From NCBI GenBank assembly GCA_910578825.1, contig CAJTSB010000004.1, forward strand, positions 17,995-81,994: a DNA stretch of 64,000 bases. The letters run 5' to 3'. The translations under genes were made by a program, and so were the position numbers. Source of the DNA: an uncultured Lachnospiraceae bacterium. GTDB lineage: Bacteria; Bacillota; Clostridia; Lachnospirales; Lachnospiraceae. This document shows positions 25,272 to 33,957 of the stretch, in pieces; position 1 is the stretch's first letter, and each line of letters opens with the position of its first letter. The notes below the pieces were generated by a model. That model did not search any database, was not told where the DNA came from, and saw only the letters and a list, made by a program, of their open reading frames with translations.

Positions 25272-26951
25272 TTATTCACGTAACTTGAATTTATTTACAG
25301 AAACCTTCAATCCTTCCGCCTGGCTTTGCAGTTCCCTTGCCAGTTTAGCAGATTCCTGAGCAGTGGAGGCATTGGTCTGCACAACTTCAGAAATCTGTTC
25401 CATGCCCTGCGTAACCTGCTGCAGGGAGTGGGATTGTGAGATGGCGGATTCTGCAATTCGCTCGATCATTGTGGAAGATTCCTGAGCGCTGGAAACAACG
25501 GCTGAAATAGATTCTGTTGTCTCCTCGGTCAGGGAAGAACCGTATTCCACAAGTTTCACCGAATTTTCAATGAGTTCGGCAATATCCTGTGCGGATACGG
25601 AACTCTTATTGGCAAGGTTTTGTACTTCCCCGGCAACAATGGCAAATCCTTTGCCGGCTTCGCCTGCACGCGCGGCTTCTACGGAAGCGTTCAGTGCAAG
25701 AATATTGGTCTGGAATGAAATGTCTTCAATCGTTTTGATAATGCCGCCAATCTGATGAGAGGCTTCTGAGATATCGTTCATGGCATTTGTCAGAGCTTCC
25801 ATTTTCTGGCTGCAAATCTGTAATTGTTTTGCGGCTTCTGCTGAATGCTGGCTGGCGGTATCGGCATCTTTGGACGTGCTGTCTACCTGTCCGTAAATAT
25901 CCTGAATGCTGGCTGACAGCTCCTCGACAGCGGCCGCCTGTCGTACGGTTCCGCTGGATAAGCTTTCTGCATCGGATGCCATTTGTCTGGATTCATTGAA
26001 TACCTGTTCAGCTGTCATGCTTATTTGAGAGAGAGCCTGATTGAGGGAATCCACAATCTGGCGCATCGCATTCTGGATTGGCAGGAATTCGCCCCGGTAG
26101 TCATCCCCGATGGTAAGATCCATGGTTCCGTCTGCCATCTGTGCTAACTTATCATCAATATCCTGAATATATTTTTTCAGCTCACGCTTTGTCTCATGGA
26201 TGGATTCTACCAACATTCCAATTTCGGAAGTATTTGACTTCAAAGCAAAGTCGGCAGAAAGGTTGCCCTTTGAGATTTCCCCCATCTGGTCGCGAACGGC
26301 AATAACCGGACGTAAAACCCGCTTATTGGTCACGAGCATGATAACAAGCTGGATAAACGCTATGACAATCAATGAGATCAGCATTGCCATTCTGATAAAT
26401 CCTGCCTGATAATTCAGGTCGTTTAAACGTGCCATAGTTCTCGTGTCCAGTGTGGTCAGGAACTGCTCTTTCAGAGAATTGATTTTAGCTATGGCAGTGT
26501 TATAGTCCTCCCCATACACATAAGCAATGGCGCTTTCGCGGTCACCGGCATTTACCATATTCATGGATTCTTCTTCCAGTGGAACAAGCTGGTTGGATAA
26601 AGCTGACATTTCGTCAATCATTGCCTGTTCTTCTTTGGTAATGCCGATTTCCTGCATGGCGGCAACGCCGATATCGCGATTTTTCCATTCATTAACCTCA
26701 AGCATATAGTTGTCATAATGCTGTTGTTCTCCAGTTGCTGCAAATGCACGTACTTCGTTGGTCAGGTACGCAGAGCCATTCATAAAACGATTTGCATTGT
26801 AAGTAAGGTCAAACCGTTCTGCATTAGCCGTATTCAGCAATTCTCGTATATGACTGTTGGAAAACAGAGCAAGTCCCATAAAAAGCAGGGCGAGAATTGA
26901 AAATCCGTTTAAAATTACAGTCAGTGTAGATTGGTTGATGGTTTTTTTCAT
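25272..26951 (-). CDS. methyl-accepting chemotaxis protein
   Basis: This 559-residue transmembrane receptor has helix 1 (about 9-31), a four-helix-bundle type sensor of about 155 residues, helix 2 (about 185-207), a HAMP segment and a cytoplasmic signalling domain. The hairpin tip is NILALNASVEAARAGEAGKGFAIVAGEV. It should couple to CheW/CheA and bias flagellar rotation. It is a single gene with AAGGAG 8 bases before the ATG and its own terminator. The ligand is unknown. No other chemotaxis or flagellar gene lies in the window. Confidence 0.95.
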   Translation of the reverse strand: MKKTINQSTLTVILNGFSILALLFMGLALFSNSHIRELLNTANAERFDLTYNANRFMNGSAYLTNEVRAFAATGEQQHYDNYMLEVNEWKNRDIGVAAMQEIGITKEEQAMIDEMSALSNQLVPLEEESMNMVNAGDRESAIAYVYGEDYNTAIAKINSLKEQFLTTLDTRTMARLNDLNYQAGFIRMAMLISLIVIAFIQLVIMLVTNKRVLRPVIAVRDQMGEISKGNLSADFALKSNTSEIGMLVESIHETKRELKKYIQDIDDKLAQMADGTMDLTIGDDYRGEFLPIQNAMRQIVDSLNQALSQISMTAEQVFNESRQMASDAESLSSGTVRQAAAVEELSASIQDIYGQVDSTSKDADTASQHSAEAAKQLQICSQKMEALTNAMNDISEASHQIGGIIKTIEDISFQTNILALNASVEAARAGEAGKGFAIVAGEVQNLANKSSVSAQDIAELIENSVKLVEYGSSLTEETTESISAVVSSAQESSTMIERIAESAISQSHSLQQVTQGMEQISEVVQTNASTAQESAKLARELQSQAEGLKVSVNKFKLRE

Positions 26952-27157
26952 GATTTAGAACTCCTTCCGGCGTATCTTGAGTATTTTGCCTTTTCCAGGG
27001 AAAAATACTTAATTATGATACTGTCTATTTTACATGAAATTTGACAAAAAAGCAATTCCCTTTCGTAATATTATGGATAGATACAGCATAATGTGATAAA
27101 ATGGTTACAAAGCAATTATTTAAACGCAGCGAGGATTGATAACTGCACGAAAAACAA

Positions 27158-27186
27158 TTGTATTTTTTATATGTTTCTCTTATAAT
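27158..27186 (+). promoter_or_regulatory. promoter of the methylase operon
   Basis: TTGTAT at 27158 and TATAAT at 27181 are 17 bases apart, 52 bases before the start of the first gene. Confidence 0.65.
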
Positions 27187-27237
27187 AAAAGAAAAGACTG
27201 ATATTTCAGGAAGTTCCGGAGATGGGAGGTTTGGCTT

Positions 27238-27678
27238 ATGGGTAAAGACACGAGACTGGTAAATATTTACATCAAAATACATAATAAGCACACATTAACC
27301 ATGGACGATTTGAAGTATTTGTCCAAATATGATCCGGAATGCTTTGAGAAAACCTGCAAGAATATCGTATATAAGATTCCGGAGACGAAGGAAATTTTAG
27401 AGCCAAGCAAGACGCCGAAGGGCGCCGCCTTGGTTCCGGTTCCGCAGGCGCCGCCTCTGGAGAAAACGCAGCCTGACAGGCAGAAGATAGAGGCGGTTCT
27501 TGATAATCTGGGTAAGATGGAAGTTGAGGAGCTTCCGATTCAGAACGTGGATACGGATACGGTGATAGACCTGCTGGGAAATCTATATATGGAGCTGCTC
27601 TTTCCGCATAATGATCGTGCAAAATTTTTTGATATGGAAGAGAGTGAGAACTTGTCTATATTTAATAAGAAGGTGTGA
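27238..27678 (+). CDS. hypothetical protein upstream of the DNA methylase
   Basis: This 146-residue soluble protein matches no family I know. The N-terminal half is basic and helical (DDLKYLSKYDPECFEKTCKN). A proline-rich linker around residues 60-80 (VPVPQAPPLEKTQP) leads to an acidic C-terminal helix region. Its ribosome site is good (GGGAGG). It lies five bases before the methylase gene, so the two are almost surely co-expressed; it may be a partner of the methylase. Confidence 0.65.
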   Translation: MGKDTRLVNIYIKIHNKHTLTMDDLKYLSKYDPECFEKTCKNIVYKIPETKEILEPSKTPKGAALVPVPQAPPLEKTQPDRQKIEAVLDNLGKMEVEELPIQNVDTDTVIDLLGNLYMELLFPHNDRAKFFDMEESENLSIFNKKV

Positions 27679-27682
27679 GGAA

Positions 27683-29362
27683 ATGTCTGAGATAGAACTT
27701 CAGGCTATGTTGGCAGAATGCGCCTTACAGATGATTGCCCAGCGGGAACATCTTACGGCGTCCGGCAGAACAAATCTGTTGATGGCTTACGTGAACGAAG
27801 AAATTTCATTTCATGGATATGAGTTTTTGGTGGATGCGCTGCTCCCGGATAAGGGGGCAGCAATTTCTTATATTACACAAAATCCGGAGTTGTTTCTGAC
27901 GGAATATGTTTACGTGGAATTCGAAGATGTGTTGGGAAGCCTGTATCTTTCCTGTAGGAACAGGAGCAGCCGTAAAGCGACCGGTTCTTATTACACGCCG
28001 GCAGCCATTGCCAGAAAGATGGTGGATCATCTGTCTGGCAAAAACGATATGGAGGGTAAGACTATATTTGACCCCTGCTGCGGCACGGGGACATTTCTGC
28101 TGCAAATGCCGGAAGAGATTTCGATAGAGAACATTTATGGAAATGATATAGACGCTATCGCCGTATGTATTGCAAGAATCAATCTTGCGCTAAAATATCG
28201 TACCATAGACCGGGAATTGCTCTGCAGCCATATTTCCTGCAAAGATTACCTTTTATTTGAGAAAAAAGAATATTTTGATTTTATCATAGGCAACCCCCCC
28301 TGGGGTTATCATTTTTCGGAAGAAGAAAAGCATGCGTTAAGGGAAAAATACCAGTGTGCAAAAGGAAGTTATATTGAGTCTTATGATGTGTTTACGGAAC
28401 AGGCAGTTTCCAATCTAAAATGTGGAGGCGTCCTGTCTTTTTTGATACCCGAGGCGATTTTAAATGTCAGGAGCCATAGATGGATTCGTGAATTTCTGGT
28501 GGAGGAGAATTCTTTTCAATATCTGGAATATTTGGGAGAGGTGTTTGCATATGTACAATGTCCTTGTATTATTTTGCAGATATTGCATAACCACAGGCAT
28601 ATGGATTGTGTGGGCATGACAGTCCATGATGGCGCGCGTGTCTTTACAATCCGCACAGCGCGTAAGCTGCAAGCGCAGTATTTCTGTTTTACGACAAATG
28701 ACGAAGAGTATCGGATTTTGATGAAAATAGAACATGTAAAACAGAAGGCGACTTTAGCCGAGAATGCCGGATTTGCGCTGGGGATTGTGACAGGCGACAA
28801 CAAAAAATATATTACAAATGTGAAGACGGAAGAGAATGAAGTGATATTAAAAGGACTTGATATACATAAATTCTGCTATACCGAGGGAAACAATTATATT
28901 ACCTTTCAACCGGAATTGTTTCAGCAGACGGCGCCTGCGGCGTATTACAGGGCAAAGCAGAAACTTTTGTACCGCTTTATCTGTCGCAGGCTGGTGTTTG
29001 CCTATGATGACAGGCAGACGTTATCCTTAAACAGCTGTAATATACTGATTCCAGAAATAGAAGGTTTGGATATCAAATATATTCTTGCGGTGCTCAATTC
29101 CAGCGTTGCACAGTTTTATTTTGAGAAATGCTTTCAATCGGTGAAGGTTTTGCGTTCACATATCGAGCAGATTCCGATACCGATGGCAGCAAAAGAGAGA
29201 CAGGAGGAAATCATACGGCTGACCGACCGTATGATAAAGCCGTCTCCGGAAGATGATACGGAAGAGATTTTTGAAATTCTGGATAACAAGATCGCACAGA
29301 TTTATGACCTTTCACAGGAAGAATACGAGATGGTGAAACATAGCATAGAAAATCTCGAATAA
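27683..29362 (+). CDS. N-6 adenine DNA methyltransferase, TaqI-like C-terminus
   Basis: This 559-residue class I SAM-dependent enzyme should methylate adenine N6 in DNA. It has GSYYTP (101-106), SAM motif DPCCGTGTF (130-138) and catalytic NPPW (204-207). The C-terminal half resembles the target-recognition region of TaqI/type IIG enzymes (DIKYILAVLNSSVAQFYF, QIPIPMA). No nuclease domain or neighbouring restriction gene is visible, so it is solitary: either an epigenetic methylase or what remains of a restriction system. I chose the ATG at 27683, with GAGGA upstream; the frame extends further but lacks a ribosome site. Confidence 0.9.
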   Translation: MSEIELQAMLAECALQMIAQREHLTASGRTNLLMAYVNEEISFHGYEFLVDALLPDKGAAISYITQNPELFLTEYVYVEFEDVLGSLYLSCRNRSSRKATGSYYTPAAIARKMVDHLSGKNDMEGKTIFDPCCGTGTFLLQMPEEISIENIYGNDIDAIAVCIARINLALKYRTIDRELLCSHISCKDYLLFEKKEYFDFIIGNPPWGYHFSEEEKHALREKYQCAKGSYIESYDVFTEQAVSNLKCGGVLSFLIPEAILNVRSHRWIREFLVEENSFQYLEYLGEVFAYVQCPCIILQILHNHRHMDCVGMTVHDGARVFTIRTARKLQAQYFCFTTNDEEYRILMKIEHVKQKATLAENAGFALGIVTGDNKKYITNVKTEENEVILKGLDIHKFCYTEGNNYITFQPELFQQTAPAAYYRAKQKLLYRFICRRLVFAYDDRQTLSLNSCNILIPEIEGLDIKYILAVLNSSVAQFYFEKCFQSVKVLRSHIEQIPIPMAAKERQEEIIRLTDRMIKPSPEDDTEEIFEILDNKIAQIYDLSQEEYEMVKHSIENLE

Positions 29363-29424
29363 ATTTTTATCCTGATTGGACGAAACGCAATCCTGAATCG
29401 TATTATCAGTGAAAGGAGGTCAAT

Positions 29425-29901
29425 ATGAAACGTACACAGAATGAAATTCTTGCCTTGTATGACAGGTATTATGAAATGATTTGGCGCATTTGTCTGGTAC
29501 GGTTTGGAAACTCCCACGATGCGTATGATGCGGTTCAGGAAACGTTTATCCGGTTGATGAATTATAACAAATCTTTTCATAATGACGAACATGAAAAGGC
29601 ATGGATGATACGGACAGCGGTCAACTACTGCAAGGACGTTATGAAAAGCAGTCGCAGGAAACAGGAGATTTGCCTGGATTCCGGAAAGCCCTTGGAGGGC
29701 GGGATAGTTTCGGAGGAATACAGCGAGGTATATGAGACGATGATGGAGCTGCCGGAGAAATACCGGATTATCTTATACCTGCATTATTATGAAGGGTATT
29801 CGCTCAAAGAAATTGCAAAGCTGCTGAGGCTCAATGAGTCTACCCTGCGTTCCCGGTTTGCCAGGGCAAAAGAGGTGATGAAAGAATATTTAGAGGATTA
29901 A
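29425..29901 (+). CDS. ECF-type RNA polymerase sigma factor
   Basis: This 158-residue protein has sigma region 2 (residues about 10-75; DAYDAVQETFIRLMNY and EKAWMIRTAVNYCKD) and region 4 (about 100-155; LPEKYRIILYLHYYEGYSLKEIA and a helix-turn-helix). It directs RNA polymerase to a small regulon. AGGAGG precedes the ATG. The gene 25 bases downstream has the layout of its anti-sigma factor, so the pair should respond to an envelope signal. Confidence 0.92.
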   Translation: MKRTQNEILALYDRYYEMIWRICLVRFGNSHDAYDAVQETFIRLMNYNKSFHNDEHEKAWMIRTAVNYCKDVMKSSRRKQEICLDSGKPLEGGIVSEEYSEVYETMMELPEKYRIILYLHYYEGYSLKEIAKLLRLNESTLRSRFARAKEVMKEYLED

Positions 29902-29926
29902 ATCTGTTTGAAAAGGAGGTCTTGTT

Positions 29927-30976
29927 ATGAGTAAATATTACGATATGGTAGACAAAATGAATATGCCCGAGGGGCAGCGTGAAAAATTAAGAATGGAATT
30001 GATGGAACAGGCAGCAAAGAAAACAAAGGTAAGACCGGTATGGCAACGTTATGCAGTTGCGGCGGCGCTTGCATTGTGCCTGATGACAACGGCGGTAACC
30101 GCCTATGCGGCAGTGCGTTATCAATGGTTCCAGATGTTTTTTGACAATGGTGAACAAAAGGGCGGCATGTTGGAAGAATTTGTTGCGAAGGCGAGCACGG
30201 AAGAAGTGTCTGCGGAAAATGAAAATTATAAATTTACGGTGTTGAGCCATCTGTACAGCAAAGAACAGCAGATGGGAATGGTTATTTGTTCCTTCCAGTT
30301 CCTGAAGGAGAATGAAAAGTTTCTGGCTGCCAATGACAGGAGGAGGAAAGAGGCGGTCATTTTAAAAAGAGATACGATTATTACAGAGGGGCAGGAATTT
30401 CTGGAAAATGAAGAGAATGCTGCGGGATGGTTGAATTTTAAAATCGCAGATAAAGCTCATACTGAAATGTTGTCTGCCAATACGGTATACTTTGCGAATG
30501 AGATCGCAGAAGATGGAGGCTATTTGATCGGCATACGTTACAATGTAAGCGTAGAAGGTGCGGTAAACCAGGAACCGGAGTTATATCTGTCGCTTGAGAA
30601 TGCCGGTGATGTAGAGAATAAATTGAATATGCGCCTTCCTGAGAGTAAGGATATAGAAACCGTCCATTTTGTTTCCGAGCGTAATTCGCAGGACAGAATC
30701 GTTATCAGTCCGATTGGCATGTCGCTGACATTTACTGGTGATAAAGCGGTTTATCAGGATCAAATATTTGAAGATGAGAATCTCAGGAACGTGAAACTGG
30801 TTATGAAAGATTCTGTGAAGACCATGCAGGATATGGGAGAGGGATACGAGTCCTCTGTTCTGTTGAAGGAGACGGATACAACGTATACATGGTATGTGCA
30901 AAAGGAGTTCCTTAATCTGGAATATGTCTCCGGCATAGATCACATTGAACTGGATGGAGTGGCATATCAGAAATAG
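29927..30976 (+). CDS. membrane-anchored anti-sigma-like protein (DUF4179-type)
   Basis: This 349-residue protein has a short cytoplasmic N-terminus of about 42 residues and one membrane helix (about 43-63, YAVAAALALCLMTTAVTAYAA). An extracytoplasmic domain of about 280 residues, rich in beta structure, follows. The layout and the position after an ECF sigma gene match the anti-sigma proteins common in Lachnospiraceae; the cytoplasmic part would hold the sigma factor and the outer domain would sense the signal. No zinc anti-sigma motif is present. Confidence 0.75.
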   Translation: MSKYYDMVDKMNMPEGQREKLRMELMEQAAKKTKVRPVWQRYAVAAALALCLMTTAVTAYAAVRYQWFQMFFDNGEQKGGMLEEFVAKASTEEVSAENENYKFTVLSHLYSKEQQMGMVICSFQFLKENEKFLAANDRRRKEAVILKRDTIITEGQEFLENEENAAGWLNFKIADKAHTEMLSANTVYFANEIAEDGGYLIGIRYNVSVEGAVNQEPELYLSLENAGDVENKLNMRLPESKDIETVHFVSERNSQDRIVISPIGMSLTFTGDKAVYQDQIFEDENLRNVKLVMKDSVKTMQDMGEGYESSVLLKETDTTYTWYVQKEFLNLEYVSGIDHIELDGVAYQK

Positions 30977-30988
30977 TAATATACACAT

Positions 30989-31036
30989 GGGGCTGTCGCA
31001 TATAGAATGAAAACCACTGCGTCAGCCCTATAAAAA
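30989..31036 (+). terminator. terminator of the sigma/anti-sigma operon
   Basis: GGGCTG and CAGCCC, with inner CGCA/TGCG pairs, close a loop of about 17 bases, followed by TATAAAAAAC. The stem is convincing but the T-run is poor on this strand. Confidence 0.5.
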
Positions 31037-31125
31037 ACATATGGATATTAATATCAAAAAACTATATTCAAGAATGGAATTGTGTGATAGAATAATGTAA
31101 CGATAAAAAGGAAAGGGGTGACAAA

Positions 31126-31612
31126 ATGGCGCTATATGATGTACTTGATGTAAGCAGGTATGTTATAAAATTCAGTAACGAAAAAGACTACGGGATATCG
31201 AATTTAAAGCTTCAGAAGGTTTTTTTTTATTCAGGCATATTTCCTTATTAACGAAGAGCATGGAACACCTTGCTTTTGTGAAAGAATTGAAGCCTGGAAC
31301 TTTGGACCGGTGGTTCCAGAGGCTTATAGAGAATATAAGCAGTATGGAAGCACGAATATTCCCACGATGAAATCATTTATTGATCTTGATGAGGCGGACA
31401 TATGGAACTCTAAACGAAAATTATATCAGACAGATATCATTTCTGAAATGGACGGAAAACTAATAAATGAGGTAGTTGATAAATTTTCAGATTTTTCTGC
31501 TACGGATTTAGTCACATTGACACATAATCAGGCTCCGTGGAAAGAAGCGTATGTTCCACATATGAATAATGAGATAACGGTGGAAGCGATTAAGAGGTAT
31601 TTTAATGAGTGA
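31126..31612 (+). pseudogene. Panacea (DUF4065/SocA-like) antitoxin-type gene, frameshifted at a nine-T run
   Basis: The ATG at 31126 follows AAAGGGG and begins LYDVLDVSRYVI, then ISNLKLQKV, typical of the Panacea domain. After a run of nine T (31220-31228) the frame ends early. Eight or eleven T would join it to the second frame, which reads IQAYFLINEEHGTPC, then AWNFGPVVPEAY and continues to 31612. Panacea proteins act as antitoxins to many toxins. A short ORF of 32 codons (31605-31703) overlaps the end (ATGAGTGA) and may be the stub of a lost toxin gene. Either the gene is broken, it is phase-variable, or the T count is a sequencing error. Confidence 0.75.
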
Positions 31613-31799
31613 TAAGCTTGGTATGTTGCTGAAAACAGATGATAAATCTACAGTTTCATTAGAGAAGTCACCGTTTTTCTCTTGTTATTACGTTATGTTA
31701 TGAGTTATTGTAGTGGAGATTTGCTATGATACACTACATAAATGTTAATGGATTGATAAGATATTAGTGAAAATCGGAAAAATATACACAAATATAGAG

Positions 31800-32138
31800 G
31801 ACGGTAAAGAAGTGCCAAATAAAAAGTTAGCAGAGGCAAAGCTTTATGGGATATTTGAAAGGGAAGAGTACATTGATGATTTATGATCGACATCCAGAAT
31901 TGCAAAGTAAATGGAATAAAGCATTTTGGGCGCGAGGGTATTAAGTAGAAACAATTGGTAATATCACCGATGAAACTGTGCAGAAGTACATTAAGGAGTA
32001 AGCAGAAGAATCAAGAAAAGAAGATTATAGCGGACCAGTAGAGATGCTTGCGATACCGCCCCTGTGGGGCGAGCAGTAATATAGCCCTTTGGAGGGCTAA
32101 AATCAAACCACCAGTTGAACGGGTAGTTGGTGACTTAA
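31800..32138 (+). mobile_element. decayed IS200/IS605-family element (tnpA remnant and right end)
   Basis: From 31846 one frame reads MGYLKGKSTLMIYDRH, then FWARGY, VETIGNITDETVQKYIKE. This is the C-terminal half of an IS200-type Y1 transposase. Two in-frame stops interrupt it (after FWARGY and after KYIKE), and a one-base insertion near 31845 separates it from an upstream piece (VPNKKLAEAKL). After 32040 come small hairpins (CCCCTGTGGGG; GCCCTTTGGAGGGC; CCACCAGTTGAACGGGTAGTTGGTG-like), as at IS200 right ends. It is inactive. It borders the sce7726 gene directly, so it may mark how the island arrived. Confidence 0.7.
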
Positions 32139-32168
32139 ATAATCAAATACTGGAAGGAGGCGGAGTTT

Positions 32169-33029
32169 ATGGAAACAAATAAAATGAGTAATTTGAATAG
32201 AATGTTTACTCGCAATATGCTTCGCCACTTTATAGATGGGAAAGCGGATAATGTATATTCCTCAGTAGTAAGACGTTATACAAGTGATACGGATCATAAG
32301 AATAATCGGGAATTAATAAGCGAAATTTATTGTGAATTAAAGAATAATTATCGAAACGAATACTTTTATAAAAATACTTTGTTGAATAAGTTACTCTTGG
32401 GTGTGCATAGTGTTAATACTACAACTGCGTTAACAGAATTGTCGATTGCGAAATCTAAAGCGGATTTTGTGTTAATAAATGGAAAAGCCATTGTATATGA
32501 GATAAAAACGGAATTGGATAATTTAGATAGACTAAGTTCTCAGATAGACGACTATTACAAGGCATTCGACCATGTAGCAGTAGTTACTTATGAGAAAAAT
32601 CTACAGCAGTTACATAAAACGCTTGAAAGTATTGATAAGCCGGTGGGGATTTATGTATTACGAAAAAATGGAAGGTTGGGAGCAGTTCAAATCCCGCAAA
32701 GATACATCGGTGACTTAGACAAGGAGGTTATTTTTAAATTACTAAGAAAAAGTGAATATGAAGAAATAATTGCTCAACGATATGGTTATTTACCAGAAGT
32801 TACACAATTTAAATATTATTCTGCTTGTAAAAAAATGTTTTTGCAGATACCAATAGAAGAGTCATATTTACTTGTTTTGAGAATATTAAAAAAGAGAATG
32901 CAGTTAAAGAAAGAGGAGTTTGTTAAGATTCCATATGAGTTAAAGTTTTTGGCATATTTTATGGATTTAAAATATGATGATTATCAGAAATTGGAAGTGT
33001 TTTTAGATTGTGAATATGGAGGTGCATAG
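32169..33029 (+). CDS. sce7726 family protein (PD-(D/E)XK nuclease-like)
   Basis: This 286-residue protein has a clear PD-(D/E)XK nuclease core in its first half: E90, then D99 in KADFVLING, then E111 and K113 in VYEIKTELD, then Q125 in SSQIDDYY. Strands and helices around it fit a restriction-endonuclease fold. The C-terminal half is helical and basic, with no recognised domain. The family is known mainly as the neighbour of sce7725, encoded next; its function is unestablished. AT-rich codons (ATA, AGA, TTA) contrast with carAB and suggest transfer. A good ribosome site (GGAAGGAGG) precedes it. It is the first gene of a three-gene unit. Confidence 0.85.
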   Translation: METNKMSNLNRMFTRNMLRHFIDGKADNVYSSVVRRYTSDTDHKNNRELISEIYCELKNNYRNEYFYKNTLLNKLLLGVHSVNTTTALTELSIAKSKADFVLINGKAIVYEIKTELDNLDRLSSQIDDYYKAFDHVAVVTYEKNLQQLHKTLESIDKPVGIYVLRKNGRLGAVQIPQRYIGDLDKEVIFKLLRKSEYEEIIAQRYGYLPEVTQFKYYSACKKMFLQIPIEESYLLVLRILKKRMQLKKEEFVKIPYELKFLAYFMDLKYDDYQKLEVFLDCEYGGA

Positions 33030-33030
33030 T

Positions 33031-33954
33031 ATGTATTTTCCTTATTTGAGGGGAAAACAATATGAATTAATTGCATTGCGGGAATTGGTAGAGAAAGGTG
33101 TTATGAGCAATAGAATTACGCCAATCATCGAACCTGTAAAATTATCTTCTACCCTTATCAAAACCATAGAAAAATATGGCGTGAATTGTAAGCAGCTAGC
33201 TATCATTACTAATCCTAAGGTGGGAAGTTTTAGTATTGATGCCAAGGAAAAGAAAAATCAGAAATTAAAAGAAGGTTTGTCTGAAATTTTAAAGCAAAAT
33301 AATTATATTCTTTATATTAATTTACTAAAACCAAATTCGAAACCGGAGAAATTCATTGAAAGATATGCACATAATATGGGAACGATTTGCGATGACAAAG
33401 ATGCAATTTCTGTTTATGGAGCATATTTTGCAGAAACAGATGTTAAGTATAATTTGATACCAGATGAAAGTGGGTTTAGAAGGAGGATAAGAAAAAACAG
33501 AGTGGTTTTGGAGGATAAGTTTAACAAACTAGATAGAAATAATGATTATATTGAAGTTGATGACGAACCTTTTTCAGAAGATCATTTGTACTATCAAGAA
33601 GATGGATATGTGGGGTTTGCTGATTACTCTGTAGTTGGTAAAGAATATAATGAAACAGGGTTTGCTCCGTATGCGGTTGCAATACATATTGTTTATTTTG
33701 ATAAAGATGATAGTATGCGCATAAAGCATTTTGTGTCTGATTCGAATGATGATGTTAGTGATACTGCTGGAAAATTTCAAGAAGCGTTGTCGAAACTAGT
33801 GGCATGGAATGAAGAAAAGCAGCTTGATACTGTAGCAATGAAAGAGTTTGAAGATTTATATCACCGAGAGGCTTATCCGGGTTTGGGAACAGTGAAAAAA
33901 CTATCTATTATGCATCATTTAGAGCTGATAGGAAAATATTTGGATAAGGAGTAG
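33031..33954 (+). CDS. sce7725 family protein
   Basis: This 307-residue protein starts MYFPYLRGKQYELIALREL and continues ITPIIEPVK. This is the sce7725 hallmark and is reminiscent of phage beta-family proteins (GKxxEL, PxIE). A likely alpha/beta barrel-type core is inferred from the regular strand-helix alternation. I chose the ATG at 33031, one base after the sce7726 stop, with GGAGG 8 bases upstream. It is AT-rich like its neighbours. sce7725 and sce7726 usually occur together, so a joint function is likely; the biochemical role is unknown. Confidence 0.82.
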   Translation: MYFPYLRGKQYELIALRELVEKGVMSNRITPIIEPVKLSSTLIKTIEKYGVNCKQLAIITNPKVGSFSIDAKEKKNQKLKEGLSEILKQNNYILYINLLKPNSKPEKFIERYAHNMGTICDDKDAISVYGAYFAETDVKYNLIPDESGFRRRIRKNRVVLEDKFNKLDRNNDYIEVDDEPFSEDHLYYQEDGYVGFADYSVVGKEYNETGFAPYAVAIHIVYFDKDDSMRIKHFVSDSNDDVSDTAGKFQEALSKLVAWNEEKQLDTVAMKEFEDLYHREAYPGLGTVKKLSIMHHLELIGKYLDKE

Positions 33955-33957
33955 CTT

